The notes under the pieces are model-generated. The model made no database searches. It was not told the DNA's origin and saw only the letters and a program-made list of their open reading frames with translations. A program made the translations under genes and the position numbers. Positions 1 to 6,901 of a stretch of DNA of 8,734 bases are shown piece after piece; position 1 is the first letter of the stretch; the number at the start of each line of letters is the position of its first letter. This DNA comes from Prochlorococcus marinus str. MIT 9215 (GTDB taxonomy: Bacteria > Cyanobacteriota > Cyanobacteriia > PCC-6307 > Cyanobiaceae). The stretch lies in NCBI GenBank assembly GCA_949486985.1, contig CATBLW010000095.1, positions 1 to 8,734 of the forward strand, in the 5' to 3' direction.

Positions 1-548
1 CAGTTCAAAGTCGCTTGAGAGACTTTTCTGGTTGGAGAAGTCTCAACGACTCCATCATGGGAGGCTCAAGTCAAGCTGGCTGTCGAGTTGGCCCTGAGGG
101 GCTTTTCCTCGAGGGAGAGCTGGTTGAAGAGGGAGGCGGGTTCGTGAGTTGTCGCTCTCCCAAGCTGATGCCAGCTCTTGATCTATCGGCTTATCAGGGC
201 TTGCAATTGGAGGTTGATGGAGAGGGGCGCACGCTCAAACTTGCTATTGCATCGCGTGATGGGGTTTTCGGACTGACTGAGCGCATCCCTGGAGGGCTGC
301 GTTGGGTGGCTCCGATTCCAACCAACGCTTCTGGAACCACAATCATTGATATTCCTTTCGCCAGTCTTCAAGCCACGGTGAGAGCGAAGCCAGCGCCGTT
401 ACCTTTCCGTTCCCTTCGCTTTGACCCCTCTGGGATCAGTCAGTTGCAGTTGCTTCACTCCAAATTCAATGAATCGGGTGAACTCAATCCAGGCTTCCGC
501 CCTGGACAGATTCGAATCCTGTTGCGTTGTATCCGTGCCGTCCACTGA
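1..548 (+). CDS. CIA30-family protein (complex I intermediate-associated protein 30-like), 5' partial
   Basis: The frame is open from the left edge of the window. The first possible start inside it is a TTG at 15, which lies only about 10 residues before a conserved-looking region, so the true start is probably outside. Counting from the TTG gives 177 residues. Features typical of the CIA30 / NDUFAF1 beta-sandwich family are an early W-x-S-L-N-D-x-I-M-G-G segment (residues 7-17), a central GGFVSCRSP strand (41-49), and a C-terminal block with RFDPSG and LLHSKF ending in a run of beta-strand residues. The mitochondrial homologue helps assemble complex I. In cyanobacteria the role is not established; NDH-1 assembly or a carbohydrate-binding-like fold of other use are both open. 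No signal peptide is visible. The 3' end overlaps the next gene slightly, suggesting co-transcription. Family is fairly sure, function is not. Confidence 0.8.
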   Translation, partial: VQSRLRDFSGWRSLNDSIMGGSSQAGCRVGPEGLFLEGELVEEGGGFVSCRSPKLMPALDLSAYQGLQLEVDGEGRTLKLAIASRDGVFGLTERIPGGLRWVAPIPTNASGTTIIDIPFASLQATVRAKPAPLPFRSLRFDPSGISQLQLLHSKFNESGELNPGFRPGQIRILLRCIRAVH

Positions 549-975
549 TTCCAGCGAGAACTGGTCGAACCTTGTAGCAGCAGCGGCTGATGTTTGCTTA
601 AAGCCTTGGCTCCATGCCGTGGTGCTCGTGAATGGATCCGATGATGCTGAACGGAAGGCTTCCTCTATTGATGGTTTGAGTCAGGGAGGAGCTGTTGATT
701 TGATCGTCCGGATTGAGAGCAGAAGCCGTGAGGGTGATCGTTATTCAGATCAAGACTTGGATCTTGAGATCTATAGCAGTGGTTCTGATCTGAATTTGAT
801 GTTGAGTTGGTGTGATCAGCCTGAGAGGCCGATGCTTTGGCAAGGCAAGCATCCGGTATGGATGGATGGCAGCAGCGGCCAACGCTGCCCTGCCCCCGAG
901 GATGGGGCCCCTTTGGAAGCCTTGGCACGCCGGTTGAGAGCCTTGCTTTCACCAACGCGCTCTGATCAGATTTGA
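535..975 (+). CDS. Hypothetical acidic protein, about 146 aa
   Basis: I do not recognise this family. The frame stays open back to 421, but everything before about 535 overlaps the conserved C-terminus of the CIA30-like gene in another frame, so I prefer the GTG at 535 (14-bp overlap). An ATG at 469 would give 168 residues and an 80-bp overlap. No Shine-Dalgarno sequence supports either. The protein has no signal peptide or membrane segment. It starts with a helical part containing W25-LHAVVLV, then a hydrophobic strand (VDLIVRI, about 54-60) and a very acidic strand (SDQDLDLEIY, 71-80). A Trp-rich stretch (LMLSW 88-92, LWQGKHPVWMDG 101-112) and a C-terminal amphipathic helix rich in Leu/Arg (LEALARRLRALL, 127-138) follow. 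The fold looks like a compact alpha/beta domain. The gene lies directly behind the CIA30-like gene and ends 7 bp from the ilvD stop on the other strand. Codon use and the absence of stops over this length support a real gene; the start is uncertain. Confidence 0.66.
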   Translation: MPSTDSSENWSNLVAAAADVCLKPWLHAVVLVNGSDDAERKASSIDGLSQGGAVDLIVRIESRSREGDRYSDQDLDLEIYSSGSDLNLMLSWCDQPERPMLWQGKHPVWMDGSSGQRCPAPEDGAPLEALARRLRALLSPTRSDQI

Positions 976-982
976 ACGCGAC

Positions 983-2653
983 TCAGTGATGATCAGTGAC
1001 AGCGCCTTGGCTTGATGTGCTCACCAAGCGTGCATATTTGCCGAGAACGCCATTGCGGTATCGCGGCGTTGGCTTAACCCAGGCACGTTGACGTTGCTCC
1101 AGTTCAGAAGCCTCAATATTCAGCTGTAACAGGTTTCTGTTGGCATCAACTGTGATGCTGTCGCCCTCCTGCACCAGGCCAATGGCTCCGCCAACAGCGG
1201 CTTCAGGGGCCACGTGACCGACCACCAGGCCATAGGTGCCGCCGCTGAATCGACCGTCGGTAATCAGGGCAACCTTGTCGCCCAATCCCTGGCCAACGAT
1301 TGCAGCTGTCGGGGCAAGCATCTCTCGCATGCCTGGTCCACCCACTGGTCCTTCATTGCGCACGACAACGACGTCGCCCGCATTGATTTGATTGTCAAGG
1401 ATTGCGGCGAGGCAATCTTCTTCGCTTTCAAATACTTTCGCGGGCCCTGTGATCACAGGAGATTTGATCCCACTGATCTTGGCCACACAGCCTTCGAGAG
1501 CAAGATTTCCCTTGAGGATGGCCAGATGCCCCTTTGCATAGAGAGGCTCATCGAGGTTGCGAATTACATCCTGATCGGCGGGGGGGTGATCGGGCACATC
1601 CTGTAGAAGCTCTTCAAGGGTCTTCCCTTCCACCGTGCGGCATTGTCCGTGAAGCAGGCCGGCATTAAGCAGCATCTTCATGACCTGAGGAATGCCTCCG
1701 GCATTGTGCAGATCAACGGTGACGTAGCGCCCACTGGGTTTGAGATCACAAATCACCGGAACGCGCTGACGGATTCGTTCAAAATCTTCGATATGCAAAT
1801 CCACTCCTGCTGTGATTGCAATGGCGAGGAGATGGAGCACAGCATTGGTCGAACCACCAACGGCCATGATCACGCTGATGGCGTTTTCAAATGCTTCTTT
1901 GGTAAGTAGGTCGAGGGGACGGATGTTGGCCTTGATCGCTTCCGCAAGCACTTCTGCGCTGCGTGCCGCACTCTTGGATTTTTCTTCGTCTTCAGCCGCC
2001 ATTGTGGAGCTGTAAGGAAGACTCAAGCCCAGGGTTTCAATTGCGGCTGACATCGTGTTAGCGGTGAACATGCCGCCACAGCTGCCAGCGCCAGGGCAAG
2101 CGTTTTTCTCAACAGCTGTGAGTTGTTCCTGATCAATCTTGCCGCTGGTGAGCTGGCCAACCGCTTCAAAGGCGCTCACCACAGTGAGATCGCAGCCAGC
2201 CAATTTGCCTGGTTTGATGGTGCCGCCATAAACGAACACCCCTGGGATGTTCATCCTGGCCATGGCAATCATGGCGCCAGGCATGTTTTTGTCGCAGCCG
2301 CCAATGGCTAAGACCCCATCCATGCTCTGGCCGTTGCAGGCCGTTTCGATGGCGTCAGCAATCACCTCTCTACTGACCAGTGAATATTTCATTCCTTCAG
2401 TGCCCATCGATATCCCGTCGCTGACGGTGATCGTGCCGAACATCTGAGGCATCGCGCCTGCTTTGCGGGCTGCTTCTTCCGAGCAGCGAGCGAGGTCATT
2501 TAGACCGATGTTGCAGGGCGTGATCGTGCTGTAACCGTTGGCAATGCCGATGATCGGTTTGGAGAAATCTTCATCACCAAATCCCACAGCTCTGAGCATG
2601 GCTCTGTTGGGAGAGCGTTGGATCCCCTGAGTGATTGCGGCGGATCGGAGCAT
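983..2653 (-). CDS. ilvD: Dihydroxy-acid dehydratase
   Basis: Catalyses dehydration of 2,3-dihydroxy-isovalerate and 2,3-dihydroxy-3-methylvalerate to the 2-keto acids, the shared penultimate step of valine, leucine and isoleucine synthesis in the cytoplasm. From the ATG at 2653 the protein has 556 residues, normal for the IlvD/Edd family. The three cysteines of the [2Fe-2S] type are present: C47 (TPCN), C120 (GGCDKNMPG) and C192 (PGAGSCGG). Their spacing of 73 and 72 residues matches the plant enzyme as I remember it. The serine of TDGRFSGG (about residue 470), proposed as catalytic base, is intact. The frame can be extended to a TTG at 2704 (17 more residues), but the added segment does not look like family sequence and the ATG places [10 protein letters not shown] at the usual N-terminus. 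No clear Shine-Dalgarno precedes either start. The gene lies 63 bp behind the small coiled-coil gene on the same strand and is probably transcribed with it. No truncation or missing motif is seen. Confidence 0.97.
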   Translation of the reverse strand: MLRSAAITQGIQRSPNRAMLRAVGFGDEDFSKPIIGIANGYSTITPCNIGLNDLARCSEEAARKAGAMPQMFGTITVSDGISMGTEGMKYSLVSREVIADAIETACNGQSMDGVLAIGGCDKNMPGAMIAMARMNIPGVFVYGGTIKPGKLAGCDLTVVSAFEAVGQLTSGKIDQEQLTAVEKNACPGAGSCGGMFTANTMSAAIETLGLSLPYSSTMAAEDEEKSKSAARSAEVLAEAIKANIRPLDLLTKEAFENAISVIMAVGGSTNAVLHLLAIAITAGVDLHIEDFERIRQRVPVICDLKPSGRYVTVDLHNAGGIPQVMKMLLNAGLLHGQCRTVEGKTLEELLQDVPDHPPADQDVIRNLDEPLYAKGHLAILKGNLALEGCVAKISGIKSPVITGPAKVFESEEDCLAAILDNQINAGDVVVVRNEGPVGGPGMREMLAPTAAIVGQGLGDKVALITDGRFSGGTYGLVVGHVAPEAAVGGAIGLVQEGDSITVDANRNLLQLNIEASELEQRQRAWVKPTPRYRNGVLGKYARLVSTSSQGAVTDHH

Positions 2654-2716
2654 GGTGGCGACGGAGAGACGACGTGACGCTGCGGTCAACTTACCGGCCG
2701 CCAACTTTTCGACTGC

Positions 2717-3010
2717 CTAGGTCCGTGCACCCAGATCTTCTAGCTGTCTTCGCACGTCGGCAATTTGGGAATTGAGTTGTTCAACTCGATGCTCTAAAAG
2801 TTGTTCATTGCTTCTTGGAGCATTCGAGGCTTCAAGGGCTTCTGATCCATCTTGCATGCGCGGTGCGTAGAGCATGGCTCGATGTTTACGACTGCGTTGT
2901 CGATTTTCGGCTTCTGAAAGCAACCACCAAGCAAGACCAGCCGCTCCGATGACGGCTCCGCTGATCATTGATGTGAGGGTGCCGACCGACGGCTCACGTT
3001 GCTGGCCCAT
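2717..3010 (-). CDS. Small membrane-anchored coiled-coil protein, hypothetical
   Basis: A 97-residue protein I cannot assign to a named family. Its layout is clear. A short polar N-terminus is followed by one hydrophobic, small-residue-rich segment (about residues 14-32, including GAVIGAAGLAWWLLS). A basic stretch follows (RQRSRKHR, about 37-44), then an Ala/Ser/Pro/Met linker. A C-terminal heptad-like helix (about 68-95, with LLEHRVEQL and VRRQLEDL) should form a coiled coil. Positive charge after the single membrane segment suggests the bulk of the protein stays in the cytoplasm, by the positive-inside rule. The ATG at 3010 is the only sensible start; there is no strong Shine-Dalgarno. It is followed by ilvD on the same strand, but nothing in the protein points to amino acid synthesis. 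A role as a membrane tether or oligomer scaffold is a guess from architecture only. Confidence 0.72.
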   Translation of the reverse strand: MGQQREPSVGTLTSMISGAVIGAAGLAWWLLSEAENRQRSRKHRAMLYAPRMQDGSEALEASNAPRSNEQLLEHRVEQLNSQIADVRRQLEDLGART

Positions 3011-3039
3011 TGGCGCTGTATCAATCCTTTGATCCTAGG

Positions 3040-3049
3040 CCTGCGCAGG
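3040..3049. repeat. Perfect 10-bp palindrome CCTGCGCAGG
   Basis: CCTGCGCAGG reads the same on both strands and is directly preceded by a second palindrome, CCTAGG (3034-3039). It lies 30 bp upstream of the ATG of the small coiled-coil gene (minus strand) and 4 bp before the ATG of the possible small ORF (plus strand). The position is suitable for an operator controlling either, but no known binding-site consensus is recognised. It could equally be a chance GC-rich palindrome. Confidence 0.4.
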
Positions 3050-3053
3050 GGCC

Positions 3054-3191
3054 ATGCTTGATCGTCATGACATTGAGCCTGATTGCGATGAGGCCACGTT
3101 GCAATATCTGTGTCTGATGGCCTTGATCAATTGTCCGGTCAATAATATCTGTCTACAAAGATTCTTTATGGCAATTTTGTTTGTTGGTTGA
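3054..3191 (+). CDS. Possible small ORF, 45 aa
   Basis: An ATG-started frame of 45 codons ending in TGA. The first 30 residues look protein-like: an acidic head (LDRHDIEPDCDEA) and then an amphipathic helix (TLQYLCLMALINCP). The remainder (about 31-45) is hydrophobic with no obvious order. It is divergent from the small coiled-coil gene with 43 bp between starts. An AGGGG run sits only 2 nt before the ATG, too close for a normal Shine-Dalgarno. It may be a real small protein, a decayed gene remnant or chance. Confidence 0.25.
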   Translation: MLDRHDIEPDCDEATLQYLCLMALINCPVNNICLQRFFMAILFVG

Positions 3192-3450
3192 GCTGGCTCG
3201 CCTATTTGAAGATTATAAATCGAGCGCTAATTGATTGACTAAGACCTGTCTTGTTTTGCGTGATTAGCTTCTCTGCTGGCGAGTGGTTTGCGGGCTGTTC
3301 CCTAGGAAATGTTTTCAGTAGATAATGTCGAGAACGTGTTTTCAGCAGTCCTCCTTATGTTTGATTCCTCTCTGCATATTTTATCGCTTTTGGTGTCAAG
3401 TAATGGCTCCCAGTGTTGAAGGCATGTTTGATATCTCGTGTACTTGAGGC

Positions 3451-3477
3451 GACTCCAAGAAGTTGTTTTTTGGAGTC
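3451..3477 (+). terminator. Stem-loop, possible terminator or small-RNA 3' end
   Basis: GACTCCAA (3451-3458) and TTGGAGTC (3470-3477) are perfect complements, and a few further weak pairs extend the stem toward a short loop. On the plus strand the stem is followed by TTCTT, a weak T-rich tail; on the minus strand no T-run follows. A second pair, GGCGAC (3448-3453) with GTCGCC (3496-3501), could close a larger structure around it by displacing the three outer pairs of the stem. No confident plus-strand gene lies upstream, so if this terminates anything it is likely a small ORF or non-coding RNA. It lies about 100 nt downstream of the proX stop. Confidence 0.35.
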
Positions 3478-3578
3478 TTCTTAGAGCCTTGGGCCGTCGC
3501 CGTCATATGTCCCTTCTTGTATTTGCCAAAGGTCTTTAGATGATTTCCTTGTAGAGCCGCTAGGTATTGGGTATTGAG

Positions 3579-4589
3579 TTATCTTTTTGTGCTTGTTGTT
3601 GATGTTGGTGCTGCCTCTTCAATCGTGCCTGTCATCCAGTATTTGACTCGACTTTGGTTGTTGGCTAGATAGTTGTTGACAGCCTGCTCTGTTGAGCTCT
3701 CCTGAGCAGCGAGAAGTAAGGCGTCAAGTTGATTCTCAGGTAGGCGGAATCTAGAGAGAAAAGCAACCACCTTGGGATGATCCTGATCAAGCCCGATTCG
3801 TGTAATGGCATGAATGCCTTCGATTCCACCAAGCACCTGTTTGGGATCTTGAAGGAAGCGGAGTTGATAGCGAGCAAACATCCAATGGGGTGTCCAGCTG
3901 GTCACCACAACCCAACGATTGTCTCGAATGGATCGATCGAGAACAGCTGTCATGGCTGCACCACTAGAGGAAACAAGTTCCATCTCTGATAGCGAATAAT
4001 CTTTGAGTGCTTTCTCAGAGGCTTGCATTAATCCAGAGCCTGGATCGATGCCTTGAATCTTGTTGCTAAAGAGTTGGGCAATCTTTGGTTTGGCTAGATC
4101 GTTGATGCTGCCAACTTGTTCTTTTGGTACGTAAGCTGGCACAACCCAGCCGAGGCGACCGGTGTACATCGGCCCAAGATTGATTACTCGATCACGAACT
4201 TTTTTCCAGTAAAGCTGATGCGTTGTTGGTAACCAAGCCATCAGCATCATGTCGAGGTCACCTCTGGCGACCGCTTCGTATTGAATCCCGATATCGGCCA
4301 TAACCCTGTCGACGGGCTGATCAAGATGGCGCTCGATCAGTTTCTCGGCCATCAGGCTCACGACATCTGCATCTGACCAAGCCGTCCAGCCAATCTTTAT
4401 TGACGTCTGTTCGTTTTTGTTCTGACTGCCATCAAGGTTGGCTTTTGGGCTCCCTTGCTTTTCTGAGGCCGTCTCTTTATTGGCATCTCCTTGTGTGCTT
4501 AATCGCAAGATGCTTTGCATCGACAGCAGGGCGATTAGTCCCCCCGCAATGATCAGTGCTCGATTTTTCCAACGGTTGTTGATGGTCAT
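3579..4589 (-). CDS. proX: Glycine betaine/proline-type ABC transporter, substrate-binding protein (ProX/OpuAC)
   Basis: Periplasmic binding component of a quaternary-amine importer, 336 residues. The N-terminus is a basic head plus one hydrophobic segment (about 11-30). It has no lipobox cysteine, and no convincing A-x-A cleavage site follows, so the protein is either secreted or left tethered to the membrane. A polar, low-complexity linker (about 31-63) leads to the OpuAC domain, which begins at IKIGWTAWSDADVV (64-77). Aromatic residues that can form the cation-pi box are W68, W71, W119 (in MAWLPTTHQLYW), W148, W232 and W236. GIDPGSG (180-186) is the usual glycine-rich turn of the family. 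The Ser/Thr-rich tail after about 325 is outside the domain. The ATG overlaps the proW stop as ATGA, so it is translated with the transporter. Betaine is the likely ligand because betaine-synthesis genes lie next door; proline betaine or choline cannot be excluded. Confidence 0.9.
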   Translation of the reverse strand: MTINNRWKNRALIIAGGLIALLSMQSILRLSTQGDANKETASEKQGSPKANLDGSQNKNEQTSIKIGWTAWSDADVVSLMAEKLIERHLDQPVDRVMADIGIQYEAVARGDLDMMLMAWLPTTHQLYWKKVRDRVINLGPMYTGRLGWVVPAYVPKEQVGSINDLAKPKIAQLFSNKIQGIDPGSGLMQASEKALKDYSLSEMELVSSSGAAMTAVLDRSIRDNRWVVVTSWTPHWMFARYQLRFLQDPKQVLGGIEGIHAITRIGLDQDHPKVVAFLSRFRLPENQLDALLLAAQESSTEQAVNNYLANNQSRVKYWMTGTIEEAAPTSTTSTKR

Positions 4590-5500
4590 GATGCTGTCCA
4601 GAGGTCGCGGAAGGCTCGGATGCGTTGCGGCATTGATTTCCTTGTCAGTTCATTTGAAGTAAGGCTCTGGGTCAGTCGGTCGAGAATCACCGCCAAGATC
4701 ACAACGGCTAGCCCTCCCTCAAAACCAAGGCCGACATCGAGTTGTTGGATACCTCGAAGAACGACATCACCCAATCCGCCGCCGCCAATCATCGATGCGA
4801 TCACCACCATCGACAGTGCAAGCATGATTGTTTGATTCACGCCTGCCATCACTGTTGGTAAGGCATTGGGTAGCTGAACTTTCCAGAGCAGTTGGCTTTC
4901 TGTGCAGCCGAATGCCCGACCAGCCTCGATTAGATCCTTCGGCACTTGCCTGATTCCAAGGTGAGTGAGCCGGACGACGGGTGGCATGGAGAAGATCAGC
5001 GTCGCAATCGTGGATGGCACCCTGCCGGTACTGAAAAACATCACGGCAGGGATCAGATAGACGAAGGCTGGCATGGTTTGCATCAGATCCAGCACTGGCC
5101 TGGTAATGGCCCAAAAATGTTTGCGACTGGCCGAAAAGATGCCGATCGGTATGCCAATGATCAGCGCCAGCAGTGAGGCTGCAATAACGAGTGCCAGCGT
5201 TGAAATCATGGGTTGCCAAAGACCCATGAACAACACCAAGTTCAGGCCCAGAAGAGATAGAACGGCGAAGCCGAAACTCACTCGCCAAGCAGCCAGTAGG
5301 GCAACGAATGGTGCCATGAGCCAGGGCGGAGGAACTGAAAGGATGAACTCCGCCGCACCTGTCAGTCCATTGACCAGACTTTCAATTAACAGGAATACAG
5401 GTTGGCCATGGTTTAGTAACCACTCAACGGTTGTTGCCATGGCCCCACCAACAGGCCCAGCGTTGACGATTGTGAATAGAGGAAGCATGACTAAATTCAT
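4586..5500 (-). CDS. proW: Glycine betaine/proline-type ABC transporter, permease (ProW/OpuAB)
   Basis: Inner-membrane channel subunit of the importer, 304 residues. After a weakly hydrophobic N-terminal 60 residues there are several membrane segments, roughly at 62-94, 99-123, 138-157, 222-242 and 262-280, with shorter hydrophobic stretches between. The cytoplasmic EAA loop that docks on the ATPase is clear at about 192-211 (EAGRAFGCTESQLLWKVQLP). LDLMQTMPAFVYLIP (137-151) and the IGGGGLGD stretch (238-245) are typical of BPD_transp_1 permeases of the ProW group. Its ATG at 5500 overlaps the proV stop by four bases, and its own stop overlaps the proX start in the same way, which fixes the start and indicates translational coupling. 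An internal ATG four codons later is a less likely start. Nothing appears broken. Confidence 0.93.
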   Translation of the reverse strand: MNLVMLPLFTIVNAGPVGGAMATTVEWLLNHGQPVFLLIESLVNGLTGAAEFILSVPPPWLMAPFVALLAAWRVSFGFAVLSLLGLNLVLFMGLWQPMISTLALVIAASLLALIIGIPIGIFSASRKHFWAITRPVLDLMQTMPAFVYLIPAVMFFSTGRVPSTIATLIFSMPPVVRLTHLGIRQVPKDLIEAGRAFGCTESQLLWKVQLPNALPTVMAGVNQTIMLALSMVVIASMIGGGGLGDVVLRGIQQLDVGLGFEGGLAVVILAVILDRLTQSLTSNELTRKSMPQRIRAFRDLWTAS

Positions 5501-6633
5501 TCGAGAAGCATCGATCCCAGCAGCCTGCGAGGACTAATCACACCGATCAGACGTTGATCAGCTCCGACGATGGGAACTGGATAGGGAGCACTAACCACTG
5601 AGTTGATGGCCTCTCGAATGGTTGTCTCAGGAGTGAGCACTGGGCCTTGTTGGGCTGTGATCATCTCGCCATTTGGCCGAAGTACCCCTATGAAAAGATT
5701 TTGATCATCAACCACGAAGGCCTCTTTGCCTGCTGCTGCGCTCTCTAACGATTGTCGGCCGTCTGAATTGCGTAGAACACAATCTGGTGTTTCGGCAATC
5801 GTTTTGACAGTGAGAACTGAGGCTGCATCCACATCTCGGAAGAAATGCCTGACTTGCTCATTGGCTGGTTTGGAAAGCAGCTCGCTGGGGGAATCACATT
5901 GAAGGACTTTGCCGCTCTTCATCAGGGCGATGCGATCACCAAGGCGTACGGCTTCATCAAGGTCATGGGAAATGAACACGATTGTTCGGGAACTCTCGGC
6001 TTGCAGTTCGAGGAGTTGTTCTTGCATCTCTCGTCTGATTAGAGGATCCAGTGCAGAGAACGCCTCATCCATGAGCAGGATCGGCGGATCGAGTGCGAGT
6101 GCGCGGGCAAGCCCCACCCGCTGTTGCATCCCGCCAGATAGTTGGTGAGGGTAGTTGTGAAGTTCAAGACCCAGGCCAACCCGCTCCAGCGCCTGCCTGG
6201 CTTTGTCTAAACGTTGTCGCTGCGGGACACCAGCAACTTCTAGGCCAAAGGCAGCATTCTCAAGCGCTGTGCGTTGGGGAAAGAGGGCAAAGGATTGAAA
6301 AACCATGGCCATCTTGCTGCGGCGAAGCCTTTGAATCTCCGCAAGAGACATGCCTGTAAGAGGTTTGCCTTCGATAACGACTTCGCCAGCGCTAGGAGAA
6401 ATCAGCCCATTGATCATGCGCAGCAAGGTTGACTTGCCAGAGCCAGAAAGGCCCATGACCACAAAAATCTCTCCAGCTTCAATCGAAAGGGATACATCAC
6501 TAACGGCTGCTTTTATTCCTGTTTCGGCATGCAGTGCATCAGCATCTTTCCCCGATTGGAGATCGCTTAGAGCTTGCTCTGACTGGTCTCCAAACACCTT
6601 CCAGAGTTGTTTGAGGCTGATGAGAGGTGGCAT
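5497..6633 (-). CDS. proV: Glycine betaine/proline-type ABC transporter, ATP-binding protein (ProV/OpuAA)
   Basis: ATPase of the importer, 378 residues from the ATG at 6633; a TTG two codons upstream (6639) is possible but less likely. The N-terminal part has the ProV-type helical insert between LWKVFG and the core. The nucleotide-binding domain is complete: Walker A GLSGSGKST (61-69), Q-loop Q113 in VFQSFALFP, signature LSGGMQQR (165-172), Walker B ILLMDE (185-190) and the switch histidine H223 in FISHDLDEA. The C-terminal ~105 residues look like a CBS pair (about 274-378, ending in VPIVGADQRLIGVISPRRLL), the part that senses ionic strength in the characterised OpuA transporter. The CBS region is divergent and the Bacillus/Lactococcus-type tail is lacking. 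First gene of a proVWX set joined by ATGA overlaps; its promoter should lie in the shared 6634-6971 region. Confidence 0.95.
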   Translation of the reverse strand: MPPLISLKQLWKVFGDQSEQALSDLQSGKDADALHAETGIKAAVSDVSLSIEAGEIFVVMGLSGSGKSTLLRMINGLISPSAGEVVIEGKPLTGMSLAEIQRLRRSKMAMVFQSFALFPQRTALENAAFGLEVAGVPQRQRLDKARQALERVGLGLELHNYPHQLSGGMQQRVGLARALALDPPILLMDEAFSALDPLIRREMQEQLLELQAESSRTIVFISHDLDEAVRLGDRIALMKSGKVLQCDSPSELLSKPANEQVRHFFRDVDAASVLTVKTIAETPDCVLRNSDGRQSLESAAAGKEAFVVDDQNLFIGVLRPNGEMITAQQGPVLTPETTIREAINSVVSAPYPVPIVGADQRLIGVISPRRLLGSMLLE

Positions 6634-6796
6634 ATCCAACGCCGCTATACGGATGAGCTTATTCCTGTTCAGCAGTCGCTTTCAAGGGCAAGGGCTCAAA
6701 GCCTCAGGGATAGGTCAGGGATAAGGGCCTTTTCTTTTTCTCTAAGGGTTTAAAGCGTGCAAGCTCTTTATCCGGCTTGTGTCAAATGGGTCGTTA

Positions 6797-6825
6797 TTTA
6801 TATCTTCAGTGGCATCTTGAAGATA
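6797..6825 (-). promoter_or_regulatory. Inverted repeat over a possible proV -10 box
   Basis: TATCTTCA (6801-6808) and TGAAGATA (6818-6825) form a perfect 8-bp inverted repeat with a 9-bp spacer. Read on the minus strand, TATAAA (6802-6797) directly abuts and partly overlaps one arm and would be the best -10-like hexamer upstream of proV. No good -35 lies at the right spacing (TTATCT is 18 bp upstream and is poor), so an activator-dependent promoter is plausible. A perfect TTGACA also occurs on the minus strand at 6785-6780 but lacks a fitting -10. Confidence 0.4.
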
Positions 6826-6901
6826 AGTGGCTAGGTTGTTGAGTTGGAGGATCGGAAGGCTTAAAGCGTCTCTGCTCAGGCTGATCTGATGTTATTTGAG
6901 G

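Larger units (their letters stand above)
3011..3578. other. 568-bp stretch without a confident gene
   Basis: This lies between the end of proX and the start of the small coiled-coil gene, both on the minus strand. It is visibly AT-richer than the flanks. It holds a possible 45-codon plus-strand ORF (3054-3191), a 36-codon plus-strand ORF of little merit (3309-3419), a perfect palindrome (3040-3049) and a stem-loop (3451-3477). A nearly repeated 12-mer, GTTTTCAGYAG with one extra 5' T, occurs at 3310 and 3337. I see no tRNA, no rRNA, no IS end and no recognisable riboswitch. No standard intrinsic terminator with a T-tract follows proX on the minus strand, so the transporter transcript may end by another mechanism or run on. 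Confidence 0.6.

Noticed and set aside
962..996. CTGATCA/TGATCAG inverted repeat between the convergent stops
   Set aside because: The arms are only 7 bp, contain the self-complementary TGATCA and have a 21-bp spacer with no T-run; not a convincing terminator.
1214..1606. 130-codon plus-strand frame opposite ilvD
   Set aside because: It lies wholly within the strongly conserved ilvD coding region and its translation has no protein-like pattern; an antisense shadow.
2654..2704. TTG-started 17-residue N-terminal extension of ilvD
   Set aside because: The extra residues do not resemble the family N-terminus, and the internal ATG gives the expected length.
2716..3306. Three CCTAGG sites at 2716, 3034 and 3301
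   Set aside because: Spacing and flanks are unrelated, so probably coincidence rather than a repeat family.
3309..3419. 36-codon plus-strand ORF
   Set aside because: Short, with biased hydrophobic/Ser content and no start signal; likely chance in AT-rich sequence.
4767..5288. 173-codon minus-strand frame inside proW in another phase
   Set aside because: ProW motifs fix the true frame. This frame is rich in His, Arg and Ser without hydrophobic order, as expected for a shifted reading.
5073..5537. 154-codon plus-strand frame across the proW/proV junction
   Set aside because: It overlaps two clear minus-strand genes and shows no domain or start signal.
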